Shown: positions 33,656 to 41,510 of the stretch, in pieces | How positions within the stretch are numbered: position 1 is the first letter of the stretch | How the letters are laid out: each line of letters begins with the position of its first letter | Assembly: GCA_965661625.1 (NCBI GenBank) | Contig: CBFIEM010000002.1 | Location: 189,263 to 253,262, forward strand | From: GCA-2705995 sp965661625 | GTDB lineage: Bacteria; Bacteroidota; Bacteroidia; Flavobacteriales_G; Salibacteraceae | Direction of reading: 5' to 3' | DNA length: 64,000 nucleotides | Program-made: the position numbers and the translations under genes | The notes under the pieces: model-generated | What the model saw: the letters and a program-made list of their open reading frames with translations, nothing else | The model's database searches: none | Told to the model about the DNA's origin: nothing

Positions 33656-34942
33656 TTAATTGTCTTGATTTCTGCGTTTAGGCCTTGGTTTTGGTTTGTG
33701 GTTCCGAGGCTGTTCATTTCCCCTTGGTTTTCCTTTTCCTTTTGAGCGAAACTTACCATGATTTCCTCGGCCACCTTTTTGAGGACGCTTTTTTGTAGGC
33801 TCGTAGAGAGGGCTTTCACCGATAGATTCGGGGGTGTTTTGCTTATCTACTGTGCGTTCTATCAGGAGTTCAATGTTATAGAATCTGGGTTGTTGTGACT
33901 CATTTATGAAGGTGTATGCAGCACCTTTAGAACCGGCTCTTGCAGTTCTTCCAATGCGATGAACATAATCAGCAGGATCATCGGGAACATCGAAGTTAAC
34001 CACGTGACTAAGTTCATCAATATCAATGCCTCGGGATAATATATCAGTGGCAATAAGCACCACGAATTCTCCAGATTTGAATAGGCGCAACGTCTCATTG
34101 CGTTCATCTTGGTCTTTGCCACTATGGATAGCCCGTGCTTTAATTTGAGCAGATACCAATTCGCGGTAGGTTTTATCTGCCATTTCCTTAGTAGAGGTAA
34201 AAACAATCATGTTTTTCACGTGCTCATTGGTTAAGATGTGCTTGAGGAGTTGAATCTTATTTCCATCATGAACAAGGAACCCTTGTTGGTTTATTCCTTC
34301 TGCTGGTTTCGCAATTGCGAGGTTTATTTGCTTTGGGTTTTCAAGAATTTCCTGGGCGAGCTTGCGAATACCGGAAGCCATAGTAGCCGAGAAGAGCAGC
34401 GTCTGCCTGGTTGTGCTGCATTTGGAAACAATTTTGCGAATATCGCTGATGAACCCCATATCGAGCATGCGATCAGCTTCGTCAAGGATCAACACTTCAA
34501 TATCTTGTAAGCTTAATATGCCCAAATTCAAGTAGCTCAACAGTCTTCCTGGGGTAGCGATGAGAATTTCAGTTCCTGATTGAATAGCTTGTTTTTGTGC
34601 CACAAAATTATCACTCTGATTCCCTCCGTATACTGCTTGAGATGCTACTCCAGTGAAATAGGAAAGTCCATCAAGATTTTGATCAATTTGAATTGCTAAC
34701 TCCCTAGTTGGCACTAGAATCAAGCAACGAACGCCTTTTCCTTTGGTTTGAATCATGCGGTTAACCACCGGAATAATGAATGCGCCGGTTTTACCTGTTC
34801 CTGTTTGAGCACAGGCAATAAGGTCTGTTCCTGCTTGTATTATGGGGATTGCTTCTTCCTGAATAGGTGTGGTTTCTTCGTAACGCATTGCTTCAATGCC
34901 TTCGAGCAGTGAATCTGCTAAGGGGAGTTCTCTAAATTTCAA
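33656..34942 (-). CDS. DEAD-box RNA helicase
   Basis: ATP-dependent RNA helicase, 428 residues. In order: GIEAMRYEETTPIQEEAIP (Q motif), ACAQTGTGKTGAF (motif I), PTRELAIQ (Ia), VLILDEADRML (II), LLFSATMASG (III), VLIATDILSRGIDI (V) and YVHRIGRTARAG (VI). The last 60 residues are a basic tail rich in Lys, Arg, Gly and Pro (KPRPKRRNQDN), as in helicases of the DeaD/RhlE group. The likely roles are ribosome assembly and mRNA turnover. Confidence 0.94.
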   Translation of the reverse strand: MKFRELPLADSLLEGIEAMRYEETTPIQEEAIPIIQAGTDLIACAQTGTGKTGAFIIPVVNRMIQTKGKGVRCLILVPTRELAIQIDQNLDGLSYFTGVASQAVYGGNQSDNFVAQKQAIQSGTEILIATPGRLLSYLNLGILSLQDIEVLILDEADRMLDMGFISDIRKIVSKCSTTRQTLLFSATMASGIRKLAQEILENPKQINLAIAKPAEGINQQGFLVHDGNKIQLLKHILTNEHVKNMIVFTSTKEMADKTYRELVSAQIKARAIHSGKDQDERNETLRLFKSGEFVVLIATDILSRGIDIDELSHVVNFDVPDDPADYVHRIGRTARAGSKGAAYTFINESQQPRFYNIELLIERTVDKQNTPESIGESPLYEPTKKRPQKGGRGNHGKFRSKGKGKPRGNEQPRNHKPKPRPKRRNQDN

Positions 34943-34953
34943 TTGAGTTGTAT

Positions 34954-35712
34954 TTAAGTCGTTTTTTGATTTGCTGCTTCTTGCAGCTCATGTGCAAAGG
35001 CCTCATCAACAGACAGCCTTCCTTTATTCTGTACTAATATTGCCACTTTGTATTTAGCATTGTACATTTCTAAATACTTTGTATTGAGCAAGGTAGTTGA
35101 ATTTGTTTGACAAAATCCTAAATCTTTTAAATCCGGTACAAGCGATTGAAAGGGACGATTTAGCTTGTAAACTTGTAATGTGTGGTCTAACAATTTACAG
35201 GATCCATCTTGCTGTTCAGTGAGGTGCAGAACATCAGTTAATGCAATGGTTTCGAAACGATTTCCTGTTTGCAACAGCAAGGCTTCGCCGTCAGCTGATA
35301 GTCCAGCAAAAAATCGTCTGAGTACACCTGGGATATTTGGATTAAATTTAGGTTTGACGGATTTAAAATCTGTCATTATTTTGGCGCATTCCTGTTGGCT
35401 ACAGTTTTTGTGTAAGCTGTATATATTAAACCGTTCAAAAAGCTCGTCGAGAAAACGATTTGGATTGTGATACATGATTGTGGGAGCCTTGATCGGAGCC
35501 ATTTTAAAGATATTCATCCCTTTTCCTTCATCCATATCTACATCCACAATAATAGCAAGGAGCTCCTTCGCATTCAACAACCAAAGCGCTGCACCTTTAC
35601 GATCATGAAACACATGTGTGTCACAAGGAGTTGCAGAAACAGAATTAAGACACCCTTGAATGTGTTCGATCGCTATGGGGTCATTACTAATGATGGCGAT
35701 TTTTTGCGGCAT
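34954..35712 (-). CDS. Degenerate response-regulator / LytTR-like protein
   Basis: A 252-residue protein with a receiver-like N-terminal half (IAIISNDPIAIEHIQGCL, then AIIVDVDMDEGKGM with an Asp at the phosphorylation position, but without a clear Thr/Lys set) and a C-terminal half resembling a LytTR DNA-binding domain (LLLQTGNRFETIALTDVLHLTEQQDGSCKLL and FQSLVPDLKDLGFCQTNSTTLLNTKYLEMY). No histidine kinase is next to it. It is 11 bp upstream of the DEAD helicase, so it may belong to that operon. DNA-binding function is inferred from fold resemblance only. Confidence 0.62.
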   Translation of the reverse strand: MPQKIAIISNDPIAIEHIQGCLNSVSATPCDTHVFHDRKGAALWLLNAKELLAIIVDVDMDEGKGMNIFKMAPIKAPTIMYHNPNRFLDELFERFNIYSLHKNCSQQECAKIMTDFKSVKPKFNPNIPGVLRRFFAGLSADGEALLLQTGNRFETIALTDVLHLTEQQDGSCKLLDHTLQVYKLNRPFQSLVPDLKDLGFCQTNSTTLLNTKYLEMYNAKYKVAILVQNKGRLSVDEAFAHELQEAANQKTT

Positions 35713-35811
35713 AGACTGAGGTAAAATTATTGAAAAATACAGTGCGTATCACCATAAGTTACAAGGTAATATCTCCCCTGCTTGATTTTTCATTTTCGAT
35801 ATTGTTTGAAT

Positions 35812-35819
35812 TACTTTTG
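35812..35819 (+). promoter_or_regulatory. -7-like promoter element upstream of nitroreductase
   Basis: TACTTTTG matches TAnnTTTG. It would start a leader of about 135 bases before the nitroreductase ATG. No -33 box at normal spacing. In the rest of the gap (35820-35961) I see no gene; the 22-codon frame starting at 35821 begins upstream of the predicted transcript start and is rejected. Confidence 0.4.
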
Positions 35820-35961
35820 CATGGACCATTTAAGGACGCTAGGTTACTACGATATGCCTAGGAGATTGGTTGCAGAGGCTCTATTTTAAATTGCTTTTTA
35901 TCAGGCGATATTTTCAAAAGGCTTAAATTGAACTAATTCAAAGGATGAAGCGGAATTTATT

Positions 35962-36543
35962 ATGATGAGATTTAATGTAAGCGAGATTAATGATTGTATT
36001 CGCACTAGACGTTCCATATACCCCAGTCAGTTTTCTGATCGGCTGGTTGCTAAAGAGTTGATTGAGGTGTTGCTAGAGAATGCACGTTGGGCACCTACGC
36101 ATAAGTTAACAGAACCGTGGCGCTTTACAGTGTTTTATGATGAGGCTTCTACCAGGTTTGGTGTTGATCATGCAAGTATGTGTAAAATGGCTGATGCATC
36201 CTTTAGTGATTTAAAGGCAAATAAAATGAAGGAGAAGGCCAAGCGATCATCTGCGATAATTGCGATTGTAATGAAGGATTCGGGTTCTGTTCCTGAGACC
36301 GAAGAAATAAGTGCGGTTGCTATGGCGGTAGAAAATATGTACATCACGTGTTCTGCCTATGGATTAGGTATGTATTGGGGTTCAGGAGGGATGACTTACA
36401 CTAAGGAGATGCACTCGTATTTGAAACTGAACGAAGACGAACGATGCTTGGGTTTTATTTACCTCGGATACCCAGAAGGAGATTGGCCTAAGAAAACGGC
36501 GCGCACTGAACGAAGAATATTCACAAAGTGGATTGAGGACTAA
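35962..36543 (+). CDS. Nitroreductase-family flavoprotein
   Basis: FMN-dependent NAD(P)H oxidoreductase of the nitroreductase family, 193 residues. Motifs are NDCIRTRRSIYP (FMN phosphate Arg), LIEVLLENARWAPTHKLTEPWRFTVF (FMN) and AYGLGMYWGSGGMT plus LGFIYLGYPEGDWP near the end. The start ATGATG allows Met at 35962 or 35965. Standard for small nitroreductases; substrate not predictable. It is separated from the DUF4920 gene by 39 bp. Confidence 0.88.
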   Translation: MMRFNVSEINDCIRTRRSIYPSQFSDRLVAKELIEVLLENARWAPTHKLTEPWRFTVFYDEASTRFGVDHASMCKMADASFSDLKANKMKEKAKRSSAIIAIVMKDSGSVPETEEISAVAMAVENMYITCSAYGLGMYWGSGGMTYTKEMHSYLKLNEDERCLGFIYLGYPEGDWPKKTARTERRIFTKWIED

Positions 36544-36582
36544 CGTCATTTAAATTAACTTTGAATCTAACAAAATTGAATT

Positions 36583-37110
36583 ATGAAAAGAGTATTGATT
36601 TTAATGATTTCAGCAAGTGTGCTTGCAAGTTGCGGTTCAACAGCCTCAACGGATGATGAAGCTTCAGTTACCAAAACCGACTCAGTTGAAACCGCCGAAG
36701 GAGAGGCTTCAGTTTATCCCTACATGGATGGTGGAACTGTAAATGAGTCGGAAGCGATGAATACAGCTGATTTCTTAACGGCAAAACAGGGCTTTGAAGG
36801 TGACAGCATGGATGTAACACTTTCGGCAGATATCGTTTCAGCCTGCACCAAAAAGGGTTGCTGGATGAAAGTTGATCTAGGAAATGGAGAAGATATGATG
36901 GTCCGTTTTAAAGATTATGGGTTTTTCGTACCACTGGATGCTGCGGGCCACAAAACGGTTGTTACTGGCAAAGCATTTAATGATACCATCGACGTAGCGA
37001 CCCTGAAACATTATGCAGAGGATGCAGGTGCTTCTGAGGATAGTATAGCTAAAATCACTGAACCTCAGATTACATATTCATTCTTGGCTGAAGGAGTCCT
37101 TGTAAAATGA
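36583..37110 (+). CDS. DUF4920 lipoprotein
   Basis: Predicted lipoprotein (MKRVLILMISASVLASCGS, lipobox LASC, Cys17) of 175 residues. A short linker with acidic Thr/Glu is followed by the DUF4920 domain (about residues 65-170), recognised from KGCWMKVDLGNGEDMMVRFKDYGFFVP and ITYSFLAEGVLVK. The domain is a small beta-barrel of unknown role, found in Bacteroidota. The stop overlaps the next start by four bases, coupling it to a c-type cytochrome lipoprotein. Confidence 0.85.
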   Translation: MKRVLILMISASVLASCGSTASTDDEASVTKTDSVETAEGEASVYPYMDGGTVNESEAMNTADFLTAKQGFEGDSMDVTLSADIVSACTKKGCWMKVDLGNGEDMMVRFKDYGFFVPLDAAGHKTVVTGKAFNDTIDVATLKHYAEDAGASEDSIAKITEPQITYSFLAEGVLVK

Positions 37111-37562
37111 TTAGGTCATTGGTATGGTTCTTCGTTCTTTGCAGTTTAACGTTGTTTACAGCGTGCAATGAGGCTGAGCCTGATGTTGCTAAAGAACAGC
37201 CAGAAGCAACTGTGCGCGATGGACAACAACTTTATACACCGAGTGAGTTGGCCCTGTTTATGCGTCAAATGAACGATACGTTAAAGTGGGTGAAGAAGCG
37301 GATTAAGCACGATTCGTTTGCCGCAAATCAAGATAAGATTCTTCAGTTTGCTGAAATGGTAATGCTTGAGTCAACTCCAGGAATGATTAAGGATCAAAGT
37401 CATTTCGAAGGATATGCCACCCATTACTTGCAGCGGATTGAAGAACTCCGCACTGATCCGAACGTAGCATCATTCAATGGAGTAGTGGAGGCCTGTATTA
37501 CGTGCCATCAAACCTATTGTTCTGGCCCTTTAGAACGAATAGGGAAACTCACTATAAAGTAG
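37107..37562 (+). CDS. c-type cytochrome lipoprotein
   Basis: A 151-residue predicted lipoprotein (lipobox LFTAC, Cys20) with one haem-binding CxxCH site: ACITCHQTYCSG near residue 135. The haem sits unusually close to the C-terminus. The central region (residues of about 45-125) is helical (SELALFMRQMNDTLKWVKKRIK). It overlaps the DUF4920 gene by four bases and ends at a strong terminator. It is likely an electron-transfer lipoprotein in the periplasm; partner unknown. Confidence 0.8.
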   Translation: MIRSLVWFFVLCSLTLFTACNEAEPDVAKEQPEATVRDGQQLYTPSELALFMRQMNDTLKWVKKRIKHDSFAANQDKILQFAEMVMLESTPGMIKDQSHFEGYATHYLQRIEELRTDPNVASFNGVVEACITCHQTYCSGPLERIGKLTIK

Positions 37563-37585
37563 CTGCAAGTACTTTGAAAAGATTA

Positions 37586-37627
37586 AGCATAAAAAAAAGC
37601 GCTGGTTGCAGCGCTTTTTTTTATGCT
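37586..37627. terminator. Bidirectional terminator between cytochrome lipoprotein and rplS
   Basis: Perfect 19-bp stem AGCATAAAAAAAAGCGCTG / CAGCGCTTTTTTTTATGCT with a GTTG loop and A/T runs on both strands, between two convergent genes. Confidence 0.88.
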
Positions 37628-37643
37628 TTTAAATCGTTGATGC

Positions 37644-37994
37644 TTAACGTCTTTTCTCTTTGATACGTGCTGCCTTACCTCTGCGCTCACGTAGGTAATA
37701 GATTCGCGCTCTGCGAACTACACCAACCTTGTTTACGTCAATTTTCTCGATTGAAGGAGATGCTACTGGAATAATACGTTCGATACCGATACCGTTTGAG
37801 ATTTTACGAATCGTAAATGTCTCAGTTGCACCAGAACCTTTGCGTTGAATAACAGTTCCTTGAAACTGCTGTACACGCTCTTTGTTTCCTTCGCGTATTT
37901 TATAGTGTACCGTAATGGTATCTCCTGCTTTGAATGTAGGTAAGTCGTTTGTTTGACTTACTGACGTGCTAATTTCTCTAATAATCGGATTCAT
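37644..37994 (-). CDS. rplS: 50S ribosomal protein L19
   Basis: 116 residues, normal for L19. Motifs: NDLPTFKAGDTITVHYKIREGNKERVQQFQGTVIQRKG and ERIIPVASPSIEKIDV, ending RRARIYYLRERRGKAARIKEKRR. L19 lies at the 30S/50S interface. It follows trmD on the same strand, the usual trmD-rplS order; rpsP and rimM are not adjacent. Confidence 0.97.
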   Translation of the reverse strand: MNPIIREISTSVSQTNDLPTFKAGDTITVHYKIREGNKERVQQFQGTVIQRKGSGATETFTIRKISNGIGIERIIPVASPSIEKIDVNKVGVVRRARIYYLRERRGKAARIKEKRR

Positions 37995-38074
37995 CGTAAT
38001 TCCTTTTAACGCCTGTTAAAATTGAGTGTGCAAATGTAGGTAATTCTGAATAGATAACTAAGAACTTGAATAAT

Positions 38075-38752
38075 TTATTCATCCAATAAATCTGGTCTTA
38101 AAGTGGTAGTTCGTTGAAGAGCTTGGTTATGCCTCCACTTTTCAATTTCTTTCGTATTACCCGAAGTTAGGATTTCAGGTACGCGCCAGCCTCTAAATTC
38201 CGCGGGCCTCGTGTAAACTGGAGGAGCCAATAATTGGTCTTGAAATGAGTCAGAAAGAGCACTGGAGCCATCGCCTAAAACGCCTGGTATTAAGCGGATT
38301 ATTGCATCGCATACCACTGCAGCCGCAAGTTCACCCCCAGAAATAACAAAGTCGCCAATACTAATTTCCTGTGTAATGTAGTGGTCTCGAATACGCTGAT
38401 CAATACCTTTGTAATGGCCACAGACAATGATAATACTTCGGTAAGAGGACATTTTGTTAGCTACACGCTGATTGAAGCGTTTCCCATCTGGGGTCATGTA
38501 GATGACTTCATCATACGTTCTTGCTGCTAAGAGCGAATCCAGACAATTAGCCAAAGGCTCAACCATCATAACCATTCCAGCTCCCCCACCAAATTGATAG
38601 TCATCCACCCGATTGTGTTTATCGCTAGCAAATTTTCTTGGATCGTGGTAATTAATTTCGGCATAGCCTTCTTCAATAGCACGTTTCATGATGCTGTCTC
38701 CAAATGGGCTTTTGAGAAGCTGCGGTAATATGGTAACTATGTCTATTCGCAC
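38075..38752 (-). CDS. trmD: tRNA (guanine(37)-N1)-methyltransferase
   Basis: Homodimeric SPOUT methyltransferase that makes m1G37 in tRNAs to prevent frameshifting. The N-terminus is RIDIVTILPQLLKSPFGDSIMKRA; the trefoil-knot SAM site is IIVCGHYKGIDQRIRDHY and EISIGDFVISGGELAA. I place the start at GTG 38752 (VRIDIVTILPQ) since the open frame further upstream lies inside a transcription terminator (38772-38802) that would otherwise be translated. About 225 residues. Partner L19 gene follows 80 bp later. Confidence 0.93.
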   Translation of the reverse strand: MRIDIVTILPQLLKSPFGDSIMKRAIEEGYAEINYHDPRKFASDKHNRVDDYQFGGGAGMVMMVEPLANCLDSLLAARTYDEVIYMTPDGKRFNQRVANKMSSYRSIIIVCGHYKGIDQRIRDHYITQEISIGDFVISGGELAAAVVCDAIIRLIPGVLGDGSSALSDSFQDQLLAPPVYTRPAEFRGWRVPEILTSGNTKEIEKWRHNQALQRTTTLRPDLLDE

Positions 38753-38771
38753 AATGCAAACATAAAACAAG

Positions 38772-38802
38772 AAAGCCCTGTTATATTCCACAACAGGGCT
38801 TT
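38772..38802 (-). terminator. Hairpin terminator between the TPR-like gene and trmD
   Basis: AAAGCCCTGTT-(9-nt loop)-AACAGGGCTTT; on the minus strand followed by CTTGTTTTA. It ends the upstream gene's transcript and also separates the plausible trmD start from the longer frame. Confidence 0.65.
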
Positions 38803-38824
38803 ATCTTGATTAATTTCGAATCAC

Positions 38825-39601
38825 TTACCCGGTGATTTCTTTAAGCTTGCGCGTAAATTTCGCATTGTCAGGGTCAAGTGTTCTTGCGAGCTCCATAACT
38901 TCTTGAGCTTCTGCGATGTTATTTTTTTCAATCAGGTAATTTGCGTAATACAGAAACCCGTCTTCAAACGCCATTTCAGTATACCTGTTTTTTTCGTATG
39001 CTCCCTTAGAAGCAATTTCACGAAACCCCTCTAAAGCGAGCTGAACTTCTTCCATACCCACTTTTGTATTCCGACTTAGTAAATCACAAGTTCCTTTGAT
39101 TAGACGAACAGCATTGTCTGATTCATCAATGTACAAGGTGTACTTATAATAGTATACAGCTTTACGGAAATTGTCCATTGCCAAATATGACTTGGCTTCT
39201 TCAATCCCTACCTGTTTAAGTTCTAGTAAATAATCAATGTTGTCTTCGAAAAGCGGATATCCTCCTTTGTCTGCAAGTTTGTCATCTTTTTTCTTAAACT
39301 TAGACCCGTACTTAATCGCGTCTTTTTTAGCATTTTTATATGCTTCTAATTCATTAAGTTCAGGGTCTTCTGCAATTTTAAGCAGGCACATAGACATGTA
39401 CAAATACGGTTCAGACTCCCTACGATGATCATCGTCATCAGCAATTTTCTCAGCCTTCATGAGGCATTTTTCATAATCACTCATAACGTATAGGTCAAAA
39501 AGCTTTTGATGCTCTCCACCATTTACTTGTGCGAAAGTTAATTGACCCATAAGTGTTGCTATACAACTTAAAAAACTAATTTTAAGGCTTGATGTGCTCA
39601 T
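38825..39601 (-). CDS. Secreted TPR-like protein of unknown function
   Basis: A 258-residue protein with a signal peptide (residues 1-24, ...TFAQ). It is helical and repeat-like: DLYVMSDYEKCLMKAEKIADDDDHRRESEPYLYMSMCLLKIA, VGIEEAKSYLAMDNFRKAVYYYKYTLYIDESD, IEKNNIAEAQEVMELARTLDPDNAKFTRKLKEI, which resembles degenerate tetratricopeptide repeats. Probable role in binding partner proteins in the periplasm, unspecified. The last segment has the canonical TPR Pro-x-x-Ala-type turn. No neighbour suggests a pathway. Confidence 0.72.
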   Translation of the reverse strand: MSTSSLKISFLSCIATLMGQLTFAQVNGGEHQKLFDLYVMSDYEKCLMKAEKIADDDDHRRESEPYLYMSMCLLKIAEDPELNELEAYKNAKKDAIKYGSKFKKKDDKLADKGGYPLFEDNIDYLLELKQVGIEEAKSYLAMDNFRKAVYYYKYTLYIDESDNAVRLIKGTCDLLSRNTKVGMEEVQLALEGFREIASKGAYEKNRYTEMAFEDGFLYYANYLIEKNNIAEAQEVMELARTLDPDNAKFTRKLKEITG

Positions 39602-39710
39602 AATTCTTGTTATTATTCCTCAATACTAATCAAAAAGAAGAAGAGTTGCTTGCTCTTGAGTCAAATTTAATGCCATTCTGTTTATATGTTTGTTGACAGA
39701 GAATGGTGGT

Positions 39711-40268
39711 ATGTTGAAACGAGTCAAGATAAATAAAGAACAAGGGGAGTTGTCAATTGAGATTCTTGGAAGCCAAGAACCCTGGATGTTAAAGGCTATT
39801 TTGTTATGGACATTATTGTGGCTATCAATAGGGTTGCTCATCATAATATACTTAATAGCCGGATGGTTCAATGCTGAACAACAGCGTTTTTTCATTGTAT
39901 TCTTAGCATTTTGGTCGTTTTTCGCTTGGAAAAGTGTGCAATCGTTATTGTATCAATGGAAGGGTATTGAGTATGTCACCTTTAAAGAAGGACGGTTGAA
40001 TTACACACGTGATGCCGTGGCCTATAAACGCCAGCAATCAGTTCCTGTTCAAGATATTAGTTCAGTTCGTGTAGTTGAGAAGAATAGAACTTCATTCGCT
40101 CAAGCGTATAATGCTTCTTTTTGGGTAGTAGGAAATGAACAAATCCAGCTTGAATTAGCATCCAAGCAACTAGCACTAGGTATTCATTTGCAGCAAGCGG
40201 ATGCACGCAGATTACAAGAGGTTCTTGCGCGCGCTATTAAACATCAAAAGCAAAAGGAATCGAAGTAA
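39711..40268 (+). CDS. Two-helix membrane protein, possible PH-like domain
   Basis: A 185-residue protein from the ATG at 39711; the open frame continues 7 codons upstream through a TTG. Two membrane helices at residues of about 27-50 (LLWTLLWLSIGLLIIIYLIAG) and 60-80 (FFIVFLAFWSFFAWKSV). The rest (VTFKEGRLNYTRDAVAYKRQQSVPVQDISSVRVVEKN) resembles a PH-like or YcxB-like domain, common in Bacteroidota membrane proteins. It overlaps the 3' end of the convergent CoA-transferase gene by 32 bp. Confidence 0.62.
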   Translation: MLKRVKINKEQGELSIEILGSQEPWMLKAILLWTLLWLSIGLLIIIYLIAGWFNAEQQRFFIVFLAFWSFFAWKSVQSLLYQWKGIEYVTFKEGRLNYTRDAVAYKRQQSVPVQDISSVRVVEKNRTSFAQAYNASFWVVGNEQIQLELASKQLALGIHLQQADARRLQEVLARAIKHQKQKESK

Positions 40269-41322
40269 TGCATCGCGTTTTGACTCCTTCAATGGTTGAG
40301 TCTCGAATTAATCCTTGACTTCGTGGCAAATCAAGGACTTGTTTAACGGTATTCACATTTCCGGCGGGTACCGACTTAGCTTTGCATAGTTTTAAAAAGT
40401 CGATACTGTAAAGTTTTGCAAACCTATCTGCTAGTAATTGGTGAAGTTCTTCTCGGTGATTAACCCGGGAAGGATTCGTTGAAAATTTGTGGCTTTCGAT
40501 TAAGTATTCCATACTCAGGATTTCACATAAATGAGAAAACTGACTTTCCGAACCAATGGCGATAATTACATGATTACCATCTTTAGTTTCAAATACATCT
40601 CCGTAGGGCGCAATATTAGGATGGTAAGTACCCATTGGTTTTGGAGTATGTGACTCCATTAGGTAATTGGTTGCCTGATTGGAAAGCATTGAAAGTGCAG
40701 CATCAAATAAATTCACACTGATTTTCTGCGCTTCGTCAATTGCTGGCCGTCTAATTAACGCTAGAAGAATAGCCTCTTTCATCAGATGTCCAGCTGTTTG
40801 GTCGATTAAAGCTACAGGAAGCTTCGCTAGGTTTTTAGTATTGGTTCCGGTCATACTAATGAATCCAGCTTCAGCTTGCAGTACTACATCAAAAGCAGGT
40901 CTGGTGTCATTTTCACCATAACCAGAAAGGTGCGCGAAAATCAATTTTGAATTGATAGCCTTTAAATCATCAAAAGTGACGTTAAACCTTTTTGCTGAAT
41001 TATGTTTGAAATTGGAGATCACTATATCTGAGTTAGCAACTTCATTATGCAACCAAGCCTGATCTGAGGCTTTGCTTAAATCTTTGCGAACAATGTTTTT
41101 ACCATAATTTACGGATGCGTAATAGGCACTAATCGATTTGTCTGGTGTTTCTGAAGATAGACGCCAAGTTCGCGTTATATCTCCACCGTTTGTTGGGTGT
41201 TCAATCTTGATTACCTGGGCACCAAGTTCTGCTAGAAACATGCCAACACTGGGGCCAGCTAGTACACCAGCTAGTTCAATAACTTTGAGATCACTTAAGT
41301 ACTTAGATTGGTGATTATCCAT
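40237..41322 (-). CDS. CoA-transferase family III (CaiB/BaiF) protein
   Basis: Family III enzyme: CoA transferase or alpha-methylacyl-CoA racemase, 361 residues. The start at 41322 (MDNHQSKYLSDLKVIELAGVLAGPSVGMFLAELGA) is chosen since the longer frame adds 66 unrelated residues. The N-terminal signature IELAGVLAGPSVGMFLAELGAQVIKIE is diagnostic, and PVALIDQTAGHLM has the catalytic Asp near residue 174. It lacks an obvious partner subunit. Substrate unknown. It is transcribed away from the large adhesin gene; the 188-bp region between holds divergent promoters but no clear motif. Confidence 0.87.
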   Translation of the reverse strand: MDNHQSKYLSDLKVIELAGVLAGPSVGMFLAELGAQVIKIEHPTNGGDITRTWRLSSETPDKSISAYYASVNYGKNIVRKDLSKASDQAWLHNEVANSDIVISNFKHNSAKRFNVTFDDLKAINSKLIFAHLSGYGENDTRPAFDVVLQAEAGFISMTGTNTKNLAKLPVALIDQTAGHLMKEAILLALIRRPAIDEAQKISVNLFDAALSMLSNQATNYLMESHTPKPMGTYHPNIAPYGDVFETKDGNHVIIAIGSESQFSHLCEILSMEYLIESHKFSTNPSRVNHREELHQLLADRFAKLYSIDFLKLCKAKSVPAGNVNTVKQVLDLPRSQGLIRDSTIEGVKTRCITSIPFAFDV

Positions 41323-41510
41323 AAAGCGTGAAAGTTTAACGCGTAAAATTGAGTAAATACCACAACATGATTGTTTTATTTTGTTTGATATTCGAACTAC
41401 CGAGATGAACCTCACGTTCGACCCTTTTTTATCTTTGTTGAGAACAACAACCTGAAAAGCAACGGGTGAGTGGCGTTTCGCGTTTATAGAAGAGCCATAA
41501 TCCAACCCAA

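Noticed and set aside
35821..35889. A 22-codon frame (MDHLRTLGYYDMPRRLVAEALF) after a -7-like element
   Set aside because: It would start only a base after the -7 box, upstream of the transcript start expected from that promoter, and has no support beyond an open frame.
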